DNA from: Pycnococcus provasolii
Taxonomy: Eukaryota; Chlorophyta; Pseudoscourfieldiophyceae; Pseudoscourfieldiales
Direction: 5' to 3'
DNA: 64,000 nt
Assembly: GCA_049487715.1 (NCBI GenBank)
Contig: CP150584.1
Location: 388,093 to 452,092, forward strand
Below the pieces are notes generated by a model that saw only the letters and a list, made by a program, of their open reading frames with translations, had not been told where the DNA came from and ran no database searches. The position numbers were made by a program, and so were the translations under genes. Shown piece by piece: positions 39,601 to 49,839 of the stretch; position 1 is the first letter of the stretch; every line of letters starts with the position of its first letter.

Positions 39601-42600
39601 TGAACGCGCGTTGGGTCCCTCGTCTCGCTGAGAATCTCGAGCATTTCGTCGTTGGAAAGGAAGAAGAAACGCGGGAAGAAGAGGCGCTTCTTCTCAAGAT
39701 AAGCCGCAAGGCCCTTCTGGATCGCGTCGAGCAGCGTGTTGCACTCGATCAATTTCTCGAGTCGCTCCTTGTCTCGGCCGATGGGAATGCACAGAGGAGC
39801 CTCGTTCGTCTTCTCCATCATTTCGCGCCACATGCCGTCAACCATGCTGAACTTGCTTCCCTCCTCGGGCATCTGCTTGACGATATCCTCGCTGCTGAAG
39901 ATGGGTGACAGGTATTGCCACGTGCTCTGGCACTTGAGCCAGTTGTCGAGCAGGTCCTGCAGCGTGTTCAGAACATTGTTGAGATCCGTCGCCTGCTCCA
40001 AGAATGGCTTGACGTAAGGCGACGCGCTCATTCCCTGCACCTTGACGATCTGATCGTCGAGCACCGTCTGGATCTCATCAGTGCCGCCAATGATGAAAGT
40101 GCCCGTCTCCTTGTACGGCACACAATGGAACTCGAGGCCGTCCCACTCGGCGAGCATTTTCTCGAGCGTCTTGAAGAGCGAGTACTCCTTGGAGGCGGAC
40201 GAGCCGATCGTTTCCACCTGCTCCATGTTGTCCATGATCTTGTAGTCAATCAAATCCTGGATCGAAAACTCAAGGTCCTGGTGGTACGGCCTGTCGAGCA
40301 CCTTGAAAATTTGCTCCCAGTGGCGGGCACCCTGTTATATTTAGTGTGTTAGGTTGTTAGTGCTTACTGTTTATCTGCCTTGCATGGTTAGATGTAGACT
40401 TACCAGAGCGGGGTTCGCGAGCTCCTGCAGGAGCGGCAGGTACTGCTTGAAGTCATCCACCTCGTCCTTGTATCGGAACACCACACGATCGTCCTTGCGC
40501 TCTTTTGTGAGCTTGTACGACTTGCGATTCGCCTCGTCGCAGAAGTCGTTGACCGTTGCGAGGTCGAGCTGGTCCACCTTTCCGTTGATCCAAGAGTGCG
40601 TCGACTCCTCCCACTCGTGAAGGCTGTTCCAGACAAGCAGGCGACCGTTCAGCTCGTTCGTCGTCAGCTCCAGGTTGCTGAAATCGTCCGGAGTCATCTT
40701 GAAGAGCGTCTGGTACTTGCGGTAAGACTGCGCGCGCGCCGTGTGCTGCTCGATCGTCGCCTGGATCGCGTGCAGCTCCTCGAGCACAGCTGCCGGCTCG
40801 CTCTCCGGCATGACGTACGACCCGCTGTGCATTTCCGCGAGAATGGAAAGGAGCGTGTCGTTGAGTTCCGTGATGTTGCGGTCGAGCGTCGACACCATCG
40901 TAGACTTGCGCTCGTCGAGGAACGCCTCGCCCTCCTCGAGCACATTCTTGAACGCATCCACGGATTCGTGCAGGTCGTCAAGCTTCACCTGATCTGACGT
41001 CGGCACCTTCATCTCGTAGTTCTTGAGCATTTCGTACATCTCCTCGACAACCTCCGCGTCGCTGAGAACCTGCTTCTTCGTCGCCAGCGTTGCCGTGTGG
41101 TTCTCCATGAACGCGGCGAAGTCGTCAAGGCGCTGCGGTCGATCGGTAAGCAGCTTCGTGCGGTCGTTGAGCGCGGAAAGCGCCTTGCCGCACTCGTCGC
41201 GAGCACTGAGGAGGAGCAGATTTTTCATGCTGTCGAGCGTACGATTCGTGATCTGGTGCAGGGAATTGCGCAGCGTGCGGCTGTCCACGAAGAGAATTCC
41301 AATCACCTGGCCAATGCGCATGCGATCGAGCTCGTTGCGCCACTCCTTCTGAACGAGCATGTCCTTCCGGAACTGACCAACGCCGTGCGACTCGCTCTCG
41401 TAGGCGGCTGAGTCCCACGTCTTGCCAAACTCGTACACCGAGCGGTGGTCCTCGAACACGGAAGCGTACGTCGCCGCCTGCTCGAAGCTCGATGTCACGC
41501 TGAGCTTAAGGCGCGTTCGCAGGTTGGTGAAGTGCGGCGTCTTTTGGATGATGTCCACGGGCATCGGTCCCGTCAGCTTTTCCTCGAAAAATACGCTGAA
41601 CGAGCGCATGAACAGCAGCCTCGGCACACTGCCAAGCGTGCTGATCATACCGTCCATCACGTTGCCGTCAATCACCTTGAGCACGTCGTCGCTGTTCGGC
41701 GCAAACGCGATGGCATCGTCGGTGAAGCTCACCGTGCTCAGGAAGATGCCCTTCGACTTGTTCGGCATCTCGAACAGAGTGAGAAGATCCTCCGAGGTTG
41801 TGATTGTCATCGCCACGAGCGTTTCCACGAGCATGTAATCCGCGAGGCGGATGAGAGCGCCGAGCATCTTTGCCTCCTCGACTACGCGCTTGTACGTGCG
41901 AGCGCGCTCGATTTTCTCCTGCTTGATGCTGACCATCGACCTGTTCTTCGCCGTGCGGCCGGGTGCGAGCGCGACGCCCGTGCGATCGCCAAGCTCTCCC
42001 TCCACGCTCGCTCGGTACTGCCGCTCCTGCGTCACCACCTCTCGCGACACGCGCTCGAGAATCTTCTGCACGCGCTCCACGACGCTCTCTATGTTGGGCG
42101 TCGCCTTCTGGCTGCGATGCGCGCTCTGCTGCTCCGCAAACTCGTCAATGTTGTACAGGTGCGTGCCGAGAACGGCGCTGAGCGGCGTCTCGCTGAGCTC
42201 GTTCACGAGAGCGCGAAGCTCCATGACGCTCGAGCAGAATGTGGGCTTGGCGGTGAACAGCTTGCGCTGGATCTTGCTTCGCACCTGCATGTACAGCTTG
42301 TGCCGCACCGTCGAGCGCCAGATGCGGAACATCTTCTGCGGCAGGTAATACTTGAAGAAGCGCATGTTTGTCATAAGGCTGAAGATGGACTGGTCACGCA
42401 TCCACTCGCCGAGGGGCGTGAACTCGCTCTGCTGATTCCCGGGCACCTGGCTGACTTGCACGACGCCGCTCGCGCTGATGGTGTAGTACTGGTCGCCAAC
42501 CTTCTCGCGCGGAACCACGACGAGGTCGTACGGGCAGAACTTGTCGCCCGTGTTCGCCTTGACGCAGTGGAACAGCTTCACCTCCGCGGCGTGTCCGTGC

Positions 42601-43252
42601 CGCACGAAGTATTCAATCACGTCGTTCGACGTGTGTATGCCAGGAAGCAAGTCGGGGTCGGGCGGCGGCTCGCGCATACCTGCGGTGGTTCGTATCCGCT
42701 TCGCTCCCTTTTCGTACACCCCTCGCTCGGGCATCACGCTTCCCGTGCGTTCGTGCAGCGCGCGCGGAAGGGTTGAGCTCGCTGACACAAACGAGCGCGC
42801 GCCATCGAGAGTGGGAAGACGAGGCACCCTTCCCCCCGGTCTCCACGCCCGCGCCGATGCGCTCAAGCTCCATGTCTGTTAAGCCTGCATAGACGCCCGA
42901 GGGGTCGTAGAGGTTGTCCGGCCTTCTGTACGCCGGTGCGCCTGTGTTTTGATTTTATGATGGAGTGTTTGTTTGTTTGTGTTTGTGTGTGTTAGTTATC
43001 ATCGTTAGATGAGCGAGAGAGAGAGCTTGGCCAGAACCCCACGCGCGCGTGCGAGTAAGATTCGCGAAAGTGAACCACACTTCACTCTCGCCGCGAGACG
43101 CCACCGTTCCGAACGAACGAACGAACGAACGTACCCTTTCCCTTTGTGGCGCGCTCGACCGTCGCTCCGTCTGCGAGGTACGAGGTTTCCCCCGGCGGCA
43201 CGCGCGGGTTCGGCAAGAACTTGCCCTGCTCCGTCGCGAGGTGCGACGCCAT
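30654..43252 (-). CDS. DNAH7: axonemal inner-arm dynein heavy chain (DNAH7-like), 3 exons, one apparent frameshift
   Basis: Exons are 43135-43252, 40404-42941 and 30654-40331. Intron 1 is 193 bp (donor GTACGT, phase 1) and intron 2 is 72 bp (donor GTAAGT, acceptor AACAG). Removing one base from a six-C run at 42831-42836 gives 4110 residues. The motor has four Walker A sites: G-P-A-G-T-G-K-T (AAA1, near 38850), G-L-P-F-S-G-K-T (AAA2, near 38005), G-P-T-G-T-G-K-S (AAA3, near 36840) and G-V-G-G-S-G-R-Q (AAA4, near 35715). A coiled-coil stalk (about 33300-35000) and the C-terminal G-H-S-T-N-F follow. An EF-hand-like D-D-D-G-H-G-T-I-S sits between AAA3 and AAA4 (near 35990), as in DNAH7 and other monomeric inner-arm dyneins. 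The gene drives flagellar bending and shows the organism builds motile flagella. Confidence 0.92.
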
Positions 43253-44385
43253 GGAAGCCTACTAACCAGACGCCTACTAACCAGCACGCGCAAAGCAAAA
43301 AAGAGGCGACCTGAGCGCCTTGAGCTGCGCCCCTTGAGCGATGACGACAAAAGGTTGCCTGTATTGCCGTGTTGTTCCTTCCTTCGGCCTTCTTTCTGGG
43401 TTGCCTTTGCCTTTGCCGTGTCCGAGAGGGAGGGAATAAGGGGGGAACCAGTCCGGTTACTCCGGTCGTCTCGTCTTGGGGGAGGGAGAGGGGAGAGGGG
43501 AGGACGGACCACTGGTCTAACCACGCAGACCAGCTTGTTCTTACCTCCCTTACTTATTCAACCTTCACCGGGCAGCCTCACCCCCGGGAGAGGGGAGACG
43601 TCGACAATGCTGCAAGCGGTGGCATGGCAGACGAGGCGAGGCGAGCAGTGCAGTGCAGAGTTAGGGCCACACTTCCCTTCCCTTCCCTCGCAGGGAGGGG
43701 AGGGCCTCGAGGGGAGGGGCCCACCCGGCCGGTTGCAAGGGACGGGTAGGGTAAGGTTTGGGGGGAGCCCTGCACTCTGCACTGAGCACTCCACTCGTAC
43801 TCTCTCTCGTACTCGCAGTCCACCTGCTGCATGGCAATAATGGCAATGAGCAGTTATGGAGGGCACGGCTTGTACAGGAATTCACTCGTTCTCGCCTCTT
43901 CTCACAAATACGTGTGTCGCTCATAACGGCGACGCCTCCTTGCCGTCCTTCTCTCGGACTTCTCTCGGACTTCTCTCAGTCTCGGGCTCGGAAGTCGGAG
44001 CAGGGGAAGGAAGGGAGGAAAGGGAGGAAGACGAGAGGGCTTGCTCTCAGTTACAGTCAATCTGTAACCCTGGCCCTCCGTGCCCTCGCTCGGCTGTCCG
44101 TCGCCGGAGTCGCCTCGCAACCTCGCAAGCGGCGAGTCTACCAGTCTAAACTCTAAGCAGGCCTCGCCATCGCGAACACGCTCGGCTCACGAGGTATCCC
44201 CGTCGCGAAAACACATCTCCTTCGCCCATTCCACCCAAACCCCGAAACCCTCGCCGCTCTGTATAAACCCCAACATCGTCCAAGGCGCACGAAAAAAGGG
44301 AGTCCACGACGATGTCCACCAGGAGGGGCGGATGTTTGGACGCAACGACGACTTGACTTGGCAGAATCATGTTGTTACTTTGTCT
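43253..44385. other. 1.1-kb GC-rich interval, no gene seen
   Basis: The region between the dynein start and the SDF2 end has many short overlapping frames on both strands, none with a recognised domain. It contains GGGGAGAGGGGAGG-type purine tracts near 43480-43510 and three near-tandem GGACTTCTCTC units at about 43957-43985. The dynein promoter should be near its left end. No tRNA or other RNA gene was recognised. Confidence 0.45.
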
Positions 44386-45051
44386 TCACAGGTCCTCGTG
44401 CGGCGTCTTCAGATAAGCGCTCGGCTTTTCCCTCTCCGGGAAGTACACGCCCTCGCCCGCGAACCAAAGCGCGTCGTTTGTCTTCTTCTGCACGGCGCAA
44501 ATCTCCTGCTGTCCTGCGATCGGACGGCCGAAGCGTTTGTCGTGACTGTGAAGCCAGTGCTGCGTGTCGACGTGCTTAAAACGAACGCGCTGGTCACGCT
44601 TCCACTTGCCGCCGGCGTCGAGGTTGACCTCCCAGTTGTCTCCGCTGTCCGATCCCTCCACCGTTCCTCCGTCGTACGCGCTCACCTCGAGGTTCCCGCT
44701 GATGGGACTCCTGTGAAGGTGTGAGTGCAGCCACTTTCCCGTGTTTACGTGGCGCAGGCGCACGACGGTCCCGCTTTCGATGGGCGTTCCCTGCGTGCAG
44801 TTTGTGCGGAAGGCTCCGTGAACGAGCCAGTAGTCGTTGCTGTCGTCGCCGTCCTTGTATCCCGTGACCGACTGCTGTCCCGATCCGCTTCCGTACTGCA
44901 CTTCGTGCGAGTGCAGGCGGTACTTGGTGCGGTCGTGCTGCAGCTTGACAGACGATCCGCACGTGACGATGACTTCGGATGCTTCGGAGGATGCAGCTCC
45001 CATGAAGAGGAGAGCTAGAAAGGGGAAGAGCATGAGCGCCGTCCCGGGCAT
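44386..45051 (-). CDS. SDF2: SDF2-like ER protein with MIR repeats
   Basis: The 221-residue protein has a signal peptide (M-L-F-P-F-L-A-L-L-F-M-G-A-A-S-S) followed by three MIR motifs. These carry R-L-H-S-H-E-V-Q-Y-G-S-G-S-G-Q-Q-S-V-T-G, W-L-H-S-H-L-H-x-S-P-I-S-G, and W-L-H-S-H-D-K-R-F-G-R-P-I. This is the compact form seen in SDF2/SDF2L1 and plant SDF2, without the membrane segments of the O-mannosyltransferases that share MIR repeats. SDF2 binds the ER J protein ERdj3 and, with BiP, holds unfolded clients. No KDEL-type signal is present; it ends H-E-D-L, which could itself act as an H-D-E-L variant. An ATG 18 bp downstream (45033) is an equally good start. The ERdj3 gene lies divergently 266 bp away. 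Confidence 0.92.
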   Translation of the reverse strand: MPGTALMLFPFLALLFMGAASSEASEVIVTCGSSVKLQHDRTKYRLHSHEVQYGSGSGQQSVTGYKDGDDSNDYWLVHGAFRTNCTQGTPIESGTVVRLRHVNTGKWLHSHLHRSPISGNLEVSAYDGGTVEGSDSGDNWEVNLDAGGKWKRDQRVRFKHVDTQHWLHSHDKRFGRPIAGQQEICAVQKKTNDALWFAGEGVYFPEREKPSAYLKTPHEDL

Positions 45052-45317
45052 CGGGGAGAGTGTTGTGTTGTAATCGGAAATGCGCCTTCGGAATCGGGGA
45101 AAAACCCAGAGGCCCTCCCCCTCCCCAGGTCGAAATCCCCGCCCTCTGCGTCATTCCTACCCGGTAGTGCCCTTCCCATCCCCGAATGCAATGTCCCAAG
45201 GGGTTCGTTCAACCTTCGCCTTCCTCTCCTTCGCCTTTTTTAAGTGGTGGTTCCAGAACACCCCCTTCTTTTCTGCCCGATCAGATAGTAATCGCAATCC
45301 ACCATACTCTAGGCTCC
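45052..45317. promoter_or_regulatory. shared divergent promoter, SDF2 / ERdj3
   Basis: A 266-bp spacer separates the start codons of two genes whose products are partners in one ER complex. It has GC-rich blocks (CCCTCCCCCTCCCCAGG near 45114) and an AT-richer stretch before the ERdj3 start. I could not identify a canonical ER stress element by eye. Co-regulation is inferred from the arrangement. Confidence 0.55.
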
Positions 45318-46401
45318 ATGGCGTTCTCTCGCTTGCTTTCCGTGCTCTTCCTCTTATGCCTCTGGCCCGCTCTCGTACTCGCCAAGGACTTCTACGCAAC
45401 ACTCGGACTAGCCAGAGGGGCGACGGACGCGCAGATCAAAAAGGCGTACAGGAAACTCGCCGTGCAGTACCACCCAGACAAAAACAAGGGCGACGAAGCG
45501 GCAACCGCCAAGTTCGCGGAAATCAGCAGCGCGTACGAGGTGCTCTCCGATGAGAAGAAGCGAAAAATTTACGACAGGCACGGGAGAGGAGGGACTCAAG
45601 CAGCACGAGGCGCAGGAGGGGCGAGGGGGAGGGGGTGACCCGTCGGACATCTTCTCCGCATTCTTTGGCGGCGGAAACCCCTTCGGATTTGGAGGAATGG
45701 GCGGTCAGGAGGAGGAGGAGCAGGAAAAGCGCGGTGAGACGGTGCGCACGGAGATCCAGCTCAACCTGCAGGAACTCTACTTGGGAACGTCGCTGCGCAT
45801 CACGCGAGATAAGAACGTCATCAAGCCCGCCAAGGGAACGAGAAAGTGCAAGTGCAGGGCGAAAATGCGCACGAAGCAGATCGGACCGGGCATGTTTCAG
45901 CAGTTTCAGGTGCAGGAGTGCGAGGAGTGCCCGAACGTTAAGCTCGTTCGAGAGAGCGAGTTTTTGACTGTTGACGTGGACCCGGGCATGAAAGAAGGAC
46001 AGGAACTTTCGTTCTTCGAGCACGGCGAGCCGCTGATTGACGGCGACCACGGCGACTTGAAGCTTGTCGTTCGTGAGGTGAGCGTGCCTGAAATCAAGTT
46101 CCGACGCGACGGCAACGACCTGCACTACGACCTCACGATCACGCTCACGGAGGCGCTCGTGGGATTTGGCAAGGCGATCACGCACCTCGACGGCCGCAAG
46201 GTGAAGTTGAACGTCGGCGGCGTGACGCGGCCTGGGGATGTGCAGCGCATCGCCAACGAGGGCATGCCCGTGTACAATAGTGCTGGGCGACGAGGAAACA
46301 TGTTCGTGCACTACAGCGTGAGCTTCCCAGATAAGTCACTCGGCGCTGACGACGCGAAAAAGGTGCGCGACCTGTTCTCGAAGACGTCGTTCAGGCTGTG
46401 A
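45318..46401 (+). CDS. DNAJB11: ERdj3/DNAJB11 ER J protein with one apparent frameshift
   Basis: A signal peptide ([17 protein letters not shown]) leads into a J domain with Y-H-P-D-K-N-K-G. Next come a Gly/Phe segment and the DNAJB11-specific substrate domains: [25 protein letters not shown], and T-H-L-D-G-R-K-V. The frame breaks once, just after the J domain (Y-D-R-H-G) at about 45584-45586. One base too many separates it from E-E-G-L-K-Q-H-E in the next frame. Corrected, the protein is 360 residues, matching the family's 358. ERdj3 recruits BiP to unfolded secretory proteins and binds SDF2. The break looks like a sequence error rather than a lesion because both halves are fully conserved. 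Confidence 0.9.
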
Positions 46402-46551
46402 ATATGATATTATTTCGTTGGATGCCTACAGAGCAGCATACAAAGAAAAAAAAAGAAAAAAGAAAATTCTATTGCACATGAAAGTAAACAAATTACATAG
46501 ATGAAGAAAAACAATATACACAGAGCAAACTATGAGTCGTCTCCACTCACG

Positions 46552-48686
46552 TCACTCGTAGTACTGGATGAAGTTGCACTTGCCCACGGTAGCGCGGCGT
46601 TTGCCAGCACAGCAGTAGAAGGATCGACGTGAGCCATTCTCCATATGACGCCATCTCAGTACGCTTGTATCTCCACACAAGCAAGTCGGAGGTGGCGGCG
46701 GATGTTCAGACGCCGCAGCCGTGTCATCGACGCTGTGCCTGGTAATCGACAAGGCGCGCGCCGGCGATGCCATGGCCATGCCACCCGTTCGACCGATTCC
46801 AAGGTCGTGCGAGCCAGCGACTCTCTCAACGAGAACGTACAAGTCACGCGAGCCAACGACGTCGACGTCTTTCTCAGCGAAGGGCCCGAACTGCACGCTT
46901 GCGTCGGTAATTGTAGGCTGCTTATCGGAGGAGGGTCCCTCCGCCACAGAGCCGGTGCTGCCATTCAAACCTGCCGGGCGCAGCAGTGCACCTGGTGGTA
47001 AGCGCACGCCGCTCGGGGTTGGCGCAGGCGCACCGTCCACCTCAGGGTGTGGCAATCGCCTTGCCAGGCTTCCATCGCGAGCGCGAAAGAGCAGGAGCGC
47101 GCCATCCGCCGCGATGGCGGCGATCCACGGAGGTGCAGCGTCAAGGGCCAGGAGAGCGCCGTGGCAACGCACCTCCGTGTGCCAAGCCAGGCGAGGTTCC
47201 GGGTCGAGCGCGTACGCGACTAAATGAGACACGACGCCGTCACGTACGGCACGTGATTCGCTGCGAGGCGGCGAGGCTGGTGCGGGAGACTGGTGCATCG
47301 CGGTGCTGCTTTCCGCGTCGCCGCCATCGCCGCCACCCGTGCGCGGCGAGGAGCTGGCATCCGTGAGGCGGTGCACGGTGGTCACCAAGCCTGTGCCTTG
47401 ACCCACGAATCCACCAGCGCCGCGCAGCAGACGCAGTGTTCCTGCGGCGACGATGTCTTCGGACCCCATGCCCGTGAGTGCCGATGGAAGCGGAAGCGCA
47501 ATCCAATTTTCGCTCGGAGGAGCAGCGGTGTCGGTGGATGCCATCGTCGCCGCTGTGAGTTTGTGGTTTCGAAGGATGGCGCACTGTCCGTCGTTCGCCA
47601 TCGCCGCGACGTGTACGTGCGCATTCTCCTCGTCCTCGTCAAGAGACGCTGTTGTACTCTCGTCGTCGTCGTCGTCGACCAGACGACGACAGATGCGGGT
47701 GCGAATCCAAACAGTGGAACGGGTGGAGGTGGCACGAGACGTCTCACGACGAGACGCGCATCTGCATTTGGAATGCGAGGGATGGGTCTGCTTAGACGCC
47801 ACATTTCGAATCCGTGCCTTCCTCCGGCTAGCAGGCAAGGCGACTCTCCCGAGCCGAGCAGGCACACGGGTGCCGTGGCAGGGTGCGCCATGCGAAGGGT
47901 TGCGGCACGCCTCGCGTCAATCCAAACAGCCGCCGTGTCCCCGGTTGCACTTAACTGTGCGGTGACGTTGTCTAGGACGACGACCGCGCACCGTCTCAGC
48001 GCGTCGTCCGCACGAATCGACGGCTTGGGCGGTCCTGGCGCACCCTCCTCGAACTGAACGGCGCGCAGACGTCTGCTTCGCACGTCGGCACACCCAAGCC
48101 CGTCGGCGTCGGCGTCGGCGAGGTGAAGTCTAACTTTCGGCGGTCGTGCCGCGGCGGCTGCGTCACTGCATCCGCCTCTGTGTGGAAGAACGGCGTACGG
48201 TGCGTGAAGCATGTGCCTGCATCCTCCAAGTCCGTCAGGCAGGAGTGCAAATGCGCCAAACCCGGCGCCGTGTCTCACGCTGAAAACTAACTTGGACGTG
48301 TTCGGTATCGCGCGTCGCCATCCGAGCGCGAGTGCTTTCGCGAGGTAGAGGCGACGCAACGAAGCGCCGTTTGCAGAGTCGGAAGCGCTACTTGAAGCGT
48401 CGTCAGCGGTGGAGGCTGAGTTATGAGCCGAGGTTGAGTCTTCGACGGCAGAGAGCCTGCGTGCGTAGAAGTTCGCCGCCGACGCGCCGTTGTCGCACAA
48501 AATCGCGCGCCAGAGCCTGCACACGTGGCTAGCGTGCACGACGTCCTCCGGGAAGTCGAGGTGGAAGAGTACGGTGGCCGTTATGTGCGCGGGCAGTGCG
48601 TTGAACGAGCACAAGGGAGGCGAAGGGGGCGTTGCGTTTGTGCCTTCCACGTCCATGACCACGTCCCCGTCCCCGCCGTCGCCCAT
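46552..48686 (-). CDS. F-box protein with C-terminal GRF-type zinc finger, one apparent frameshift
   Basis: The N-terminal part has an F-box (about 27-62: F-N-A-L-P-A-H-I-T-A-T-V-L then H-V-C-R-L-W-R-A-I-L). A long middle region of beta-strand-like segments follows, with W-R-L-S and W-I-A-A-I-A-A-D-G-A-L-L-L-F, which could form a propeller. The last 45 residues read C-L-C-G ... R-R-S-F-Y-C-C-A ... G-K-C-N-F-I-Q-Y, the zf-GRF pattern of a nucleic-acid-binding zinc ribbon. The two halves lie in different frames that meet near 47675-47690. One missing base there joins them into 711 residues. The F-box would link it to an SCF ubiquitin ligase. F-box plus GRF is not a pairing I know. Confidence 0.68.
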
Positions 48687-49285
48687 ATGCCTTCAGGACT
48701 GCTTCTACAGGTGTTTGCTTCAAGAATGATGATGGCCCAGGACAGTTACGGTACCTATGACGTGTTTGGACCCCTGTCCGACGACTCTAAAAAGTAGGGA
48801 AGGGTCCCGGTTGGAAGAGAGGAAGAGGGAGGGCGAACCAAAGGCCAAGGGGGAACGCAAGGCGGAGCCGTGATAAATTAAACCCCGAAACTCGATTTCC
48901 CTTCTTCTGCGAGGGCACCTGGAGGGAACCCCACTGGTCTGTCTGTCCTTCGTTCTTCGCCTCCCACTGGGAAAACGTCCTTCTCCTTCGAGGAGTCCCG
49001 CCCGATGCCCTTCTCGCCTGGTTTCCTTTCCCGTCGAAGTCGATCGCTTCCTGAACGACTTCCCAGGTCCCAGGTCCCGCCCTTGTCTTCTCTTGTCCCT
49101 ACTACTCTTCTCTCTGCTCTGTTCTAGGGTTCTTCCCTCCCCCTCCCCTGCCCCCCTTGCGTTCCCTTCCCTTCCCGGCCCCGCCTCTTCCTTCCTATCA
49201 CAGTACGCCTCTTCTTCGCTCCTTCTTCTCCCTCCTTCTTCCTCGCGATCTCAAACACACACACACTCCCTTCCCTTTTACCACC
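48687..49285. promoter_or_regulatory. divergent spacer, F-box/GRF gene / UAP56
   Basis: A 599-bp spacer lies between two start codons. The 200 bp before the UAP56 ATG are strongly pyrimidine-rich (CTTCCTTCC, CCTCCTTCTTCCTC), typical of a translation-machinery-like leader. A 5' UTR intron cannot be excluded. No gene seen. Confidence 0.4.
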
Positions 49286-49808
49286 ATGGCGGACGCGGAA
49301 GAAGAGCTCGTCGACTACGAGGAGGAGGAGACCGCCGCGGAGAAAACAGCGGGAGACGCGCCAAATGCCAAGAAGGGATACGTCGGCATACACTCCTCGG
49401 GATTCCGCGACTTCCTCCTCAAGCCGGAGCTGCTGCGCGCCATCGGAGACTGCGGGTTCGAACACCCTTCAGAAGGTATGCAGATTGCTTTCGTATCAAC
49501 AACAAGATGTCCGCACTGGTGGTGTGGATAGACTTGTACATGTCTCGACCTGTTTTTTCTTTTTATTGTTAGCTCAAGTGTATTCTTCTTCGGGTGGAAC
49601 GACGACAAACGACCTCCTTTGCGTGAGCCAACTTGGACAACTCATTCCTTGTCTTCACGGATCACGGCGAGTCAGTGTCACTCAGTCACTTCGAAAACGG
49701 GAAAACAACAACAAACACCTACCCTGCCATTCACAAACAAATACGTGTGCTGACAAAGAACAACAACAACAACAACAACAACAACAATCTCTGTGCTCCA
49801 CACACACA

Positions 49809-49839
<31 letters not shown>

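Noticed and set aside
33474-42776. Many long plus-strand frames opposite the dynein gene
   Set aside because: They are antisense shadows of a GC3-rich coding sequence. The minus strand has unambiguous dynein motifs across the full length.
43300-44360. Possible genes or tRNAs in the 1.1-kb gap before SDF2
   Set aside because: Frames overlap on all strands without domains, and no tRNA A/B-box pair or cloverleaf could be recognised.
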